Of a DNA stretch of 50,202 nucleotides, positions 31,895-39,902 are shown in pieces. The stretch spans positions 1 through 50,202 of IMG/VR virus record IMGVR_UViG_3300034073_002780; one strand, written 5' to 3'. The notes under the pieces were generated by a model. That model did not search any database. It saw only the letters and a program-made list of their open reading frames with translations, and was not told the origin of the DNA. Origin of the DNA: a virus. The first letter of the stretch is position 1, and each line of letters begins with the position of its first letter. The position numbers and the translations under genes were made by a program.

Positions 31895-33309
31895 TGGCAT
31901 TAAATCCCTTCTTTTTACATGGGTCTAAAGGAGAACAAGGACTCGTTCAAAATTTAATTAATGAGCAGATAAGGATGTATGGACTGGAGGTCACATACAT
32001 CCCTAGAAGATATATTCGTACAGATAATATTATAAGAGAGGTTCAATCTTCATCATTTAAAGAATCCTTCCCAATTGAGGCATACATGAATAATTATGAG
32101 GGATATGGATCTGGAATGGATATAATGACAAAATTTGGAATACAGTTAAAGAATGAGGTTTCTTTAACTATCTCAAGAGAAAGATTTGAATCTTATATTG
32201 CACCATTGATGGAAGGTATAATTTCTGCTGGAAGTACTTCTAGTGGTGATTTATTATTTTCCACAAGACCAAAAGAGGGAGATTTAATTTATTTTCCTTT
32301 GGGACAAAGACTTTTTGAAATTAAGCATGTTGAATTTGAAAACCCCTTTTATCAACTAGGTAAAAATTACGTTTATGAACTGAAATGTGAGCTATTTGAA
32401 TATGAAGATGAAGAAATTGATACTAATATTCCAGAACTACAAGAAAAACTTGCAGATAAAGGTTATGTAACAACTTTAACTCTTGTAAGTCTTGGATCAA
32501 CTGCAACTGCGGAAGCATTAGTATTTACGGAAACAGTTAGAAAAGTTGTCAATAAGATATATTTAAATAATGATGGATACGGATATACATCAATTCCAAC
32601 AGTAACTATAGATCAACCACCACCTGGAGGATTGAGGGCAACTGCTGTAGCAATTACTACGGCAATTAGTGGTTCCTTTAGGGCAATAAAAGAGATAGTG
32701 TTGACAAATGCTGGTTATGGATATTCTGTAGCACCAAATATTGTAATAAGTGGTGGAGGAGGTGCTGGTGCAGCAGCAACTTGTTCAGTTGGAACCAGTG
32801 CAGTTTATAAGGTCAATATTACTGATGGTGGTCAATATTATTATACAACTCCATCTGTAACAATCGATTCACCAATTGGATCTGGAAGGAGTGCTACAGC
32901 AATAGCAAAAATATCTGCTGGTGGAACTGTTTCTGATATTTACATTACAGATTCTGGTTCTGGATATACTGATCCACCATTAGTTACTATATCTAACCCA
33001 CCTTTAGTTGGATTTGGTACTTTCCAAATTGGAGAAATTGTTGTTGGTCAAAAATCAAATGCAAATGGTATAGTGAGAAAATGGACTAATACCTCACCAA
33101 ATTCAGAAAAAACTCTTGAGATTAGTATCACTACTGGTGAATTTTTGCCTGGGGAAATCGTTGTTGGTACAGCATCATCTGCCCAATATTCAGTAAAAAT
33201 ATATGATAATAATTACAAAGATGCTAAATATAATCAAAACGAAGATTTTCAACTTGAAGCATCGGAAATCTTAGATACGACTGAAAGCAACCCATTTGGA
33301 TTTTACTGA
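31894..33309 (+). CDS. 14: Neck protein gp14, enlarged by beta repeats
   Basis: This gene encodes 471 residues, nearly twice T4 gp14 (256). The N-terminal 200 residues (NPFFLHGSKGEQGLVQNLIN, YIPRRYIRTDNIIREVQSS, FPIEAYMNNYEGYGSGMDIM) are clear gp14. Residues about 205-370 contain four GG-x-GY type repeats 38-51 residues apart (near 214, 265, 303 and 345, for example ITDSGSGYTDPPLVTISNP). They are followed by a short segment (FGTFQIGEIVVGQKSNANG) repeated later as a similar GEIVVG unit, then a gp14-like C-terminus (NEDFQLEASEILDTTESNP). The inserted repeats are the same kind as in the giant fibre proteins. The gene overlaps gp13 and gp15 by one base each. Confidence 0.92.
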   Translation: MALNPFFLHGSKGEQGLVQNLINEQIRMYGLEVTYIPRRYIRTDNIIREVQSSSFKESFPIEAYMNNYEGYGSGMDIMTKFGIQLKNEVSLTISRERFESYIAPLMEGIISAGSTSSGDLLFSTRPKEGDLIYFPLGQRLFEIKHVEFENPFYQLGKNYVYELKCELFEYEDEEIDTNIPELQEKLADKGYVTTLTLVSLGSTATAEALVFTETVRKVVNKIYLNNDGYGYTSIPTVTIDQPPPGGLRATAVAITTAISGSFRAIKEIVLTNAGYGYSVAPNIVISGGGGAGAAATCSVGTSAVYKVNITDGGQYYYTTPSVTIDSPIGSGRSATAIAKISAGGTVSDIYITDSGSGYTDPPLVTISNPPLVGFGTFQIGEIVVGQKSNANGIVRKWTNTSPNSEKTLEISITTGEFLPGEIVVGTASSAQYSVKIYDNNYKDAKYNQNEDFQLEASEILDTTESNPFGFY

Positions 33310-34109
33310 TGTTAGGAACATATTTTTACCACCAAATTATTAGAAAAACTATAATTGGATTTGGAACTTTATTTAATGATATTCACATTAAACACAAGAA
33401 TTCTTCCGATGGTGTAATATCAGATCTAAAAGTTCCAGTTGCATACGGACCTATTCAAAAATTTCTTGCTAAGGTTAAACAACAGGAAGAATTAAGTCAA
33501 CCTGTTGCATTCACTTTACCTAGAATGTCATTTGAAATGACATCAATATCATATGATGGATCTAGAAAGTCTGGTATAACACAAGCATTTAAAACCTTAG
33601 ATGATGGGGGAAAAATAAATAAGGTTTATCTCCCAGTTCCATACAATATTGGATTTCAAATGAGTGTTATTGCAAAATTAAACGATGACGCATTACAGAT
33701 AATTGAACAAGTACTTCCATTCTTCCAACCATCATTTAATCTTACTATAGATTTAGTAGATTCTATTGGTGAAAAAAGAGATATTCCAATTGTTTTAGAT
33801 AGTATTCAATTTCAAGATGATTATGAAGGAGACTTTTCATCCAGAAGAAGTTTAATTTACACTTTTAACTTTACAGCAAAAATATATCTATTTGGCCCAC
33901 TTCAAGATTCTACTGATTCTCTCATCCGTAAGGCACAAGTTGATTATTATGCAACAACTGATATTAATACTGCTAAGAGGGAATTAAGGTATACTGTTAC
34001 TCCAGATCCAATTGATGCCGAACCATATGAAGATTATGGTTTTAATGAATCATTAGAACAATTCTTTGATGGAAGAGAATATAGTCCAACACAACAAAGA
34101 GACATATAA
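33309..34109 (+). CDS. 15: Tail sheath stabiliser and completion protein gp15
   Basis: This gene encodes 266 residues (T4 gp15 is 272). GTYFYHQIIRKTIIGFGTLF, NDIHIKHKNSSDG, KVPVAYGPIQKFLAKVKQQ and LPRMSFEMTSISYDGSRK are typical of the family, as is PVPYNIGFQMSVIAKLNDDA. gp15 forms the hexameric ring that caps the tail and joins it to the neck. The start overlaps the gp14 stop (TGATG). Nothing unusual is seen. Confidence 0.94.
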   Translation: MLGTYFYHQIIRKTIIGFGTLFNDIHIKHKNSSDGVISDLKVPVAYGPIQKFLAKVKQQEELSQPVAFTLPRMSFEMTSISYDGSRKSGITQAFKTLDDGGKINKVYLPVPYNIGFQMSVIAKLNDDALQIIEQVLPFFQPSFNLTIDLVDSIGEKRDIPIVLDSIQFQDDYEGDFSSRRSLIYTFNFTAKIYLFGPLQDSTDSLIRKAQVDYYATTDINTAKRELRYTVTPDPIDAEPYEDYGFNESLEQFFDGREYSPTQQRDI

Positions 34110-34115
34110 TAAATT

Positions 34116-34550
34116 ATGACAAAAAACTTTGATTCTATCGATAAGGCACTCAACGTAGAAAGTTCTATTGTTGAGATAGAAAGTTCTCCCACAAAAATAG
34201 AAACTGTAGTAGAAACATCTAAAATTGATATTGATATAAAAAAAGATTATGAATATACAAGATCAAATTTATATTCTCTTATTGAAAAGGGTCAAGAAGC
34301 AGTTAATGGAATTCTTGAACTTGCTGGAGAAGGTGATAGTCCTAGAGCATATGAAGTTGCTGGACAATTAATTAAGAATATTGGTGATGTTACAGATAAA
34401 CTAATTGATCTTCAGAAGAAAATGAAAGATTTGGATGAGGATAGGGCACCAAAAGGACCAAATTCTGTTACAAATAATGCAGTGTTTATCGGATCAACAT
34501 CAGAACTTCTTAAAACTCTCAAAACAAATTTTCTAAATAATAAAGAGTAA
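34116..34550 (+). CDS. 16: Terminase small subunit gp16
   Basis: This gene encodes 144 residues (T4 gp16 is 164). After a variable acidic N-terminus, DYEYTRSNLYSLIEKGQEAV, NGILELAGEGDSPRAYEVAG and QLIKNIGDVTDKLIDLQKKM form the coiled-coil core that is conserved in cyanophage gp16. NAVFIGSTSELLKTL is the usual C-terminal end. gp16 recognises concatemeric DNA and regulates the gp17 motor. Here gp17 is separated from gp16 by four other genes, an arrangement known in cyanomyoviruses but unlike the adjacent pair of T4. Confidence 0.92.
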   Translation: MTKNFDSIDKALNVESSIVEIESSPTKIETVVETSKIDIDIKKDYEYTRSNLYSLIEKGQEAVNGILELAGEGDSPRAYEVAGQLIKNIGDVTDKLIDLQKKMKDLDEDRAPKGPNSVTNNAVFIGSTSELLKTLKTNFLNNKE

Positions 34551-34563
34551 TTTCTCTAATCCA

Positions 34564-36252
34564 ATGAGTTGGTCTGAAAAATATAAAAAATCTATTGATT
34601 GTGATAACCCAAAAGGATTTTCTCAACGTGCTCATTGTCAAGGACGTAATAAAAAGATGCAGGAAGAAAATAAATCTGGAGATGAAGGTCTTCATGATTG
34701 GTTTAATAAATCAAAGTCAACTGATGGTAAAAGTGGATGGGTTCAACTAGGTGGGAAGTGGTCAGGAAAACCATGTGCTCGTCAACCTGGACAAACTTCT
34801 ACACCAAAATGTGGAAGTTCTAAAATGAAAAAAGACTTAAGTGCAAAAGAAGAAGAAGCAGCAAGAAGAAGAAAAAATCGTCAAGATCCAAATCAACCAG
34901 AAAAAACTGGTGGAGCAAAACCAACCAACGTAAGAACTGAAGAAATGGATTTACAAGAAGTAAAAGACAAACCTGGAAAAGGTAGTGGTAAAAAAGATGC
35001 TTGTTACAATAAAGTAAAATCTAGATATAGTGTTTGGCCAAGTGCATATGCATCTGGGGCACTTGTAAAGTGTCGCAAAGTTGGAGCTTCAAATTGGGGA
35101 ACAAAGTCAGAAGATTGTTGGGATGGATACAAGCAGGAAGGTATGAAAAAGAAAGGTAAAAAATTAGTTCCAAATTGTATCCCCGTAAAAGAGGAAAAAT
35201 CAATGATTAGATATTGCCCAAGATGCGGTAAAGATGAAACTCGTTCTGAATGTAAGTATGGGGTAAATTATTGGGATATGTTTTCATTGCCACCAGCATT
35301 AACTACAAATCAATTAAAATTTGATATTGCTCAAGTACATCCAACAAATGAAGAAAAGGATCATGAGCACTCAATGGCAAGGTCTGAAATTTCAAAGATC
35401 ATTTCCGCAGCAAAAAGACTAAGAGGAAAGGTTAAGGGAGAAGGCAATCTTCCTGCTTGGGTCCAATCAAAGATTACGAGAGCAGCAGATTATATTGATA
35501 CTGCAGCAGATTATGTTGATAGTGGTGAAATGCATGAAGAAAATATTCAGGAAGCACTACCTGCTGTTGGTATGCTTTTAGGTAGGCTATTGGGTGGTGC
35601 TGCTGGTCGTGCTGTTGCACCTGCAGTTACTGCAAGAATTGCTGGGCCTGCAGCACAAGGAAGTCTTAGAGCATTAGTTGGGCAAAAAGCAGGTGAAATG
35701 GCAGGTGCTGCAACTCAACAACACATTCAAAAAAGAATCGAAGATAAATTTAAAAAGAAAGAACCTGTTGAGCAGGGTGTATTAGAAGGTATTAGTTTTG
35801 AAATAGGTCACACTCCCGCAGATACTAGAAGGGCACTAAGAAATGCTGCTATTGAAAATCTTGCGAAAAGGGGTGCTACTGAAGGTGAAAGGAGTGCAGC
35901 TAAAGGAAAATTAAAAGGAATTCAACTTCCTCTTGCAAACTCAAATGATTTAAAAACTTTTGGACAATTCATGCAGGAAGCAATTGATAAGTCTTCAATG
36001 AAGTGTAATTCACCAAAAGCACAAGCACATGGTTCTGGTGAGCAGGGAAAGTCCCATGTAGTCAAAGCATGTGAAGGTGGGAAGGAAAAGATTATTCGAT
36101 TTGGTCAGGTTGGGGTAAAGGGTTCACCTAAAAAGAAAGGAGAATCTGAAGCATATGCAAATAGAAGAAAAAGATTTAAAGCAAGACATGCCAAAAATAT
36201 TGCTAAAGGTAAAATGTCCGCAGCATATTGGGCCGATAAAGTTAAGTGGTGA
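34564..36252 (+). CDS. Mosaic cysteine-containing protein, several small cyanophage domains fused
   Basis: This gene encodes 562 residues in clear blocks. Residues 1-95: KKSIDCDNPKGFSQRAHCQG and GGKWSGKPCARQPGQTSTPK, a Cys/Trp/Gly motif (DUF5872-like). About 136-185: KDACYNKVKSRYSVWPSAYA, then SGALVKCRKVGASNWG. About 214-325: YCPRCGKDETRSEC, possibly metal-binding, then a helical ARSEISKIISAAKRLRGKVK segment. About 331-395: an Ala/Gly-rich, possibly membrane-interacting part. About 463-562: LKTFGQFMQEAIDKSSMKCN, then a basic RRKRFKARHAKNIAKGKMSA tail. Blocks of these types occur as separate small proteins in cyanophages, and LKTFGQFMQEA looks like a former N-terminus. Packaging or head association is inferred from position only. 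Confidence 0.72.
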   Translation: MSWSEKYKKSIDCDNPKGFSQRAHCQGRNKKMQEENKSGDEGLHDWFNKSKSTDGKSGWVQLGGKWSGKPCARQPGQTSTPKCGSSKMKKDLSAKEEEAARRRKNRQDPNQPEKTGGAKPTNVRTEEMDLQEVKDKPGKGSGKKDACYNKVKSRYSVWPSAYASGALVKCRKVGASNWGTKSEDCWDGYKQEGMKKKGKKLVPNCIPVKEEKSMIRYCPRCGKDETRSECKYGVNYWDMFSLPPALTTNQLKFDIAQVHPTNEEKDHEHSMARSEISKIISAAKRLRGKVKGEGNLPAWVQSKITRAADYIDTAADYVDSGEMHEENIQEALPAVGMLLGRLLGGAAGRAVAPAVTARIAGPAAQGSLRALVGQKAGEMAGAATQQHIQKRIEDKFKKKEPVEQGVLEGISFEIGHTPADTRRALRNAAIENLAKRGATEGERSAAKGKLKGIQLPLANSNDLKTFGQFMQEAIDKSSMKCNSPKAQAHGSGEQGKSHVVKACEGGKEKIIRFGQVGVKGSPKKKGESEAYANRRKRFKARHAKNIAKGKMSAAYWADKVKW

Positions 36253-36257
36253 TTAAA

Positions 36258-36578
36258 ATGAAATCCTTCAAAGAGTTTTTATCTGAATCGGTAAATATAC
36301 AAGGAGATTTCAACGGAAATCTTTATATCAATAGTTCTGAACCAGCACAACAGCAACAAGTCGGTGAAAGTTATGTTGCAGACATAACTTGGATGGGTAG
36401 CATTTATAGACTTGAATTGGTTTCTGAGGGGATGCCCTCAAAACTGAGTCTTGCTGAACAATTACAGTCGGAATATCCTGGAGCAATTGTTCATAACATA
36501 TACCCTGCTACTCCAACATCAGGTTTAAATATTTCAAATACAAAAAGATATCACCCATCAAAATTAGAGTGGATTTGA
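36258..36578 (+). CDS. Candidate internal head protein (prohead-protease substrate)
   Basis: This gene encodes 106 residues from the ATG at 36258; the frame is open to a GTG at 36246, but the internal ATG gives MKSFKEFLSESVNIQGDFNG. A short basic/aromatic N-terminus ending in hydrophobic-x-Glu is typical of T4 capsid-targeting sequences, which are removed by the gp21 protease. The FLSE-S here closely matches FLSE-A in gp23 of this phage (residues 51-55). The rest is a small beta-rich domain (YVADITWMGSIYRLELVSEG) followed by SLAEQLQSEYPGAIVHNIYP. Encapsidation and cleavage are inferred; no family is recognised. Confidence 0.6.
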   Translation: MKSFKEFLSESVNIQGDFNGNLYINSSEPAQQQQVGESYVADITWMGSIYRLELVSEGMPSKLSLAEQLQSEYPGAIVHNIYPATPTSGLNISNTKRYHPSKLEWI

Positions 36579-36582
36579 ACTA

Positions 36583-37878
36583 ATGGCTCAGTGGAATAAA
36601 AATGAACAAGACTTTCTAAATCAGGAGAGAAGTCTCTTTGAGGTTTATATGCGTGCCGATAGGTACGGACAAATTTATGATGAGTTGGGTCAAGGTTTTT
36701 CTGGAGATCTTTTTGGTAGATTAAAGGTATCTAATCCATATACACTTTTTGATTCAACCCATCGTTATGCTCAGGATGGGGATTTTAGTGATGTAATTGT
36801 TGGAACAGGTTCTACAGTTGGAATGATAACTGCTCAGAGCACTGCAACTCTTGGAATTGGAACTACTGCAGGTTGCTCACTAATAAGAGAAAGTAAAAGA
36901 GTATTTGCATACCAACCTGGAAAATCTCTACAGGTTCTTCAGACTTTTGTATTTAATCCAGCAAAGGAAAATCTTGTACAAAGAGCAGGATATGCAACAT
37001 CCGAAAATGGTGTAATGTTGGAACTTGATGGTTCTCAACTGAATATTATTAAAAGAACTGCAGTAACTGGTATACCCACTGTAATTACGGTTCCTCAATC
37101 AGAATGGAACATAGATACTCTTGACGGAACTGGATTTAGTACAAGTAATCCAAGTGGCATTCAATTGGATATTGCAAAAGCACAAATTTTTTACACAGAA
37201 TATGAATGGTTAGGTGTAGGTTCAGTAAAAGTTGGATTTGCGATTGATGGTAGATTTATTACAGTGCATCAATTTAATCATGCAAATCATATTGATAGCA
37301 CTTATATGACCACCCCATGTCTTCCAGTTCGTTATGAAATTTTGAATACAGGAATTACAACATCACTATCTATGATGAAACAGATTTGCGTATCTGTTCA
37401 GTCAAATGGTGGATATGAAAAGAAAGTCGCAGAAACTTTTGTAAGGCAACCAACTTCAGTTCTTGCAGATACTACTTTTAAACCGATTGTTTCAATAAAA
37501 CTTAAACCAGGAAGAGAAGATGCGATTATTCTTCCAACAAAGTTTGATGGTTTACCTTTAGCAAATAATGTTGCTTATGTAATTGCACTTTTTAAAAATA
37601 CAACTCTTGTTGGTGCTGCATGGACAAATTCAGAAAGTCCTAATGTTCAATATGATATTACTGCGACTTCTATGAGTGGTGGAGTACCTGTAGATTTTTC
37701 TTATGCCTTTGGTGCTAATCAGGCAAATGGAGCAGTTAGAACAGCAGAAGGATATAACTGGGATCTTCAACTTGGAAGAACTCAAAATAAGGTAAGTGAT
37801 ATATACACAGTAGCAGTAAGAACAATCACTGGAACTGGTGGAGTTGTTGCTGCTTTAGGATTCTATGATTTAACGTAA
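36583..37878 (+). CDS. Cyanomyovirus virion structural protein
   Basis: This gene encodes 431 residues. It begins MAQWNKNEQDFLNQERSLFE and contains GRLKVSNPYTLFDSTHRYAQ, SLIRESKRVFAYQPGKSLQV, SVKVGFAIDGRFITVHQFNH and PCLPVRYEILNTG. I recognise this as a conserved beta-rich protein located between gp16 and gp17 in T4-like cyanophages, where it is generally listed as structural. The lectin-like look (a large beta sandwich with an internal ligand-like loop) suggests a head decoration or fibre role, but that is inference. A TGAAC leader and a 4-nt gap follow the previous gene. Confidence 0.7.
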   Translation: MAQWNKNEQDFLNQERSLFEVYMRADRYGQIYDELGQGFSGDLFGRLKVSNPYTLFDSTHRYAQDGDFSDVIVGTGSTVGMITAQSTATLGIGTTAGCSLIRESKRVFAYQPGKSLQVLQTFVFNPAKENLVQRAGYATSENGVMLELDGSQLNIIKRTAVTGIPTVITVPQSEWNIDTLDGTGFSTSNPSGIQLDIAKAQIFYTEYEWLGVGSVKVGFAIDGRFITVHQFNHANHIDSTYMTTPCLPVRYEILNTGITTSLSMMKQICVSVQSNGGYEKKVAETFVRQPTSVLADTTFKPIVSIKLKPGREDAIILPTKFDGLPLANNVAYVIALFKNTTLVGAAWTNSESPNVQYDITATSMSGGVPVDFSYAFGANQANGAVRTAEGYNWDLQLGRTQNKVSDIYTVAVRTITGTGGVVAALGFYDLT

Positions 37879-37879
37879 T

Positions 37880-38134
37880 ATGTACATAAGACACGACGAA
37901 AATAATCAACCAGTATCACCTCAACCTGGATTTACTACAGTAACTCAGTTTGGTCAAAATGAGGGGTGGACTACTATAACTTATGAAGATTTTAATGTTG
38001 ATTATGTTAGACATGATGAAAATAATCAACCAATTGGAGTTGGTACATATCAACGTTATGATGAAAATAACAGTCCAATTGGAGTTGGAACTTATCAAAG
38101 ACACGATATAGATAACAATCCAGTTATACTATAA
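37880..38134 (+). CDS. Small tandem-repeat protein
   Basis: This gene encodes 84 residues, one base after the previous stop. It opens with YIRHDENNQPV and, after a non-repetitive middle (TQFGQNEGWTTITYEDFN), continues with tandem 15-residue units of the type RHDENNQPIGVGTYQ. Two full units and a partial third are present at the end. Asn/Asp/Gly-rich repeats with a Tyr every turn look like a short beta-solenoid or collagen-free fibre tip. The DNA repeats are near-identical (see 38006-38128). No family is recognised. Confidence 0.6.
   Translation: MYIRHDENNQPVSPQPGFTTVTQFGQNEGWTTITYEDFNVDYVRHDENNQPIGVGTYQRYDENNSPIGVGTYQRHDIDNNPVIL
38006..38128 (+). repeat. 45-bp tandem repeats inside the 84-residue gene
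   Basis: Units run 38006-38050, 38051-38095 and a partial one 38096-38128. Each encodes (x)R(H/Y)D-E-N-N-x-P-I-G-V-G-T-Y or a shortened form. The central CCAATTGGAGTTGG is identical in the first two units. A related but isolated half-unit occurs at the gene start (37886-37915). In-frame 45-bp units could expand or contract by slippage. Confidence 0.8.
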
Positions 38135-38149
38135 TCTAGGAGTTTTATA

Positions 38150-39850
38150 ATGTCTGCAGATGATAGTGTATACTTAGGTAATCCCAACCTAAAAAAAGTA
38201 AATACTACGATTGAATTTACCGAAGAACAAATTATTGAGTTTTTAAGATGTAAAGAAGATCCTATTTATTTTGCAAATAATTATGTAAAAATTGTTTCTC
38301 TTGATGAGGGATTAGTTCAATTTAAACCTTATGACTTTCAAGAAAGATTAATTAATAATTTCCACAGGTATAGATTTAACATCTGTAAGATGCCTAGACA
38401 AACTGGAAAGTCTACTACTGTGGTCTCTTATCTTTTACACTATCTAATCTTTAATGATAGTGTAAATATTGGTATTCTAGCAAACAAGGCAGCAACTGCT
38501 AGAGAACTTCTTGGTAGATTGGCAACAGCATATGAAAATCTACCAAAGTGGATGCAACAGGGTATTATTTCTTGGAACAAAGGTTCAATTGAACTTGAAA
38601 ATGGTTCCAAAATTTTAGCTGCTTCTACATCAGCATCTGCCGTCCGAGGAATGTCATTCAACATTATTTTCTTGGACGAATTTGCTTTCGTTCCAAATCA
38701 TATTGCAGATTCATTCTTTGCATCAGTATATCCAACTATTACTTCAGGTAAATCAACGAAAGTTATTATAGTTTCCACTCCACACGGTATGAATCATTTC
38801 TACCGAATGTGGCATGATGCAGAGAGGGATAGAAATGAATATGTAACAACTGATGTTCATTGGTCTGAAGTTCCAGGGAGAGATGAGAAATGGAAGGCAC
38901 AAACCATTGCCAACACATCTGAGCAGCAGTTTAAAGTTGAGTTTGAATGTGAATTCTTAGGTTCTCTCGATACCCTTATCAATGTTACTAAATTAAAAAC
39001 TCTTGTTTATGAAGATCCAATAAGAAGAGATAAGGGATTGGACATATATGCAAATCCAATTAAAGACCATAATTACATGGTGACTGTTGATGTTGCCAGA
39101 GGTATTGGAAACGATTATTCAACCTTTATTGTCTTTGACATTACAAATTTCCCATATAGACAAGTTGCAAAATATAGGAATAATGAAATAAAACCAATGC
39201 TATTCCCAAGCATTATAGACCAAATTGCAAAGGTTTACAATCATGCTTGGGTATTAATTGAGGTTAATGATATTGGAGATCAAGTCGCAAATATATTACA
39301 TTTTGATTTGGAGTATGACAATGTTCTTATGTGCTCCATGAGAGGTAGGGCTGGACAACTTGTTGGTTCTGGATTCAGTGGTAAAAAATCTCAACTTGGG
39401 GTTAGAATGACTTCCGCAGTTAAAAAACTTGGATGTTCTAACTTAAAGACATTGATTGAAGATGATAAGTTAGTTATTAATGATTATGATATTATAAGTG
39501 AACTTACTACTTTTATTCAAAAGCATAATTCATTTGAGGCTGAAGAAGGATGCAACGATGACTTGGCAATGTGTTTAGTTATATTCTCGTGGTTAGTTGC
39601 TCAACCATACTTTAAGGAGATGACTGATAATGATGTCCGCAAGAGAATCTATGAGGAGCAGAAAAATCAAATTGAACAGGATATGGCACCTTTTGGGTTT
39701 ATTGATGATGGATTAGAAGAAAGTGTTATGGTTGATGCCTATAGTGGGGACAGGTGGCTTGTAGCAAACGAATCAAATAAACAAGAGACTTTAGAGATCT
39801 GGAATGTTGATGAATATGGTGATAGAAGTTTTATGTGGGACTATTTGTAA
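38150..39850 (+). CDS. 17: Terminase large subunit gp17 (packaging ATPase and nuclease)
   Basis: This gene encodes 566 residues (T4 gp17 is 610). Walker A is MPRQTGKST (residues 81-89), Walker B IIFLDEFAF with D176 and catalytic E177, and the coupling motif VSTPHG is at 209-213. The RNase H-like nuclease domain shows VTVDVARGIGNDYST with D314, then LIEVNDIGDQ with E371 and CNDDLAM with D470/D471, the expected acidic triad. gp17 docks on the portal gp20, pumps DNA into the head and cuts the concatemer. It is preceded by a good ribosome binding site (TAGGAG). No intein or intron interrupts it. Confidence 0.96.
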   Translation: MSADDSVYLGNPNLKKVNTTIEFTEEQIIEFLRCKEDPIYFANNYVKIVSLDEGLVQFKPYDFQERLINNFHRYRFNICKMPRQTGKSTTVVSYLLHYLIFNDSVNIGILANKAATARELLGRLATAYENLPKWMQQGIISWNKGSIELENGSKILAASTSASAVRGMSFNIIFLDEFAFVPNHIADSFFASVYPTITSGKSTKVIIVSTPHGMNHFYRMWHDAERDRNEYVTTDVHWSEVPGRDEKWKAQTIANTSEQQFKVEFECEFLGSLDTLINVTKLKTLVYEDPIRRDKGLDIYANPIKDHNYMVTVDVARGIGNDYSTFIVFDITNFPYRQVAKYRNNEIKPMLFPSIIDQIAKVYNHAWVLIEVNDIGDQVANILHFDLEYDNVLMCSMRGRAGQLVGSGFSGKKSQLGVRMTSAVKKLGCSNLKTLIEDDKLVINDYDIISELTTFIQKHNSFEAEEGCNDDLAMCLVIFSWLVAQPYFKEMTDNDVRKRIYEEQKNQIEQDMAPFGFIDDGLEESVMVDAYSGDRWLVANESNKQETLEIWNVDEYGDRSFMWDYL

Positions 39851-39861
39851 AAGGTCTAATT

Positions 39862-39869
39862 TATAAATA
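39862..39869 (+). promoter_or_regulatory. T4-type late promoter before gp18
   Basis: TATAAATA is an exact match 34 nt before the gp18 ATG, just after the gp17 stop. It should give strong late transcription of the sheath and tube genes. Confidence 0.75.
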
Positions 39870-39902
39870 TTTTTAGATATTCTGGACTTGTAGGAAAAAA
39901 AG

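Noticed and set aside
37886-38128. Repeats in the 84-residue gene as a CRISPR array or integration site
   Set aside because: The units are contiguous, in frame and translated as a regular protein repeat, with no spacers.
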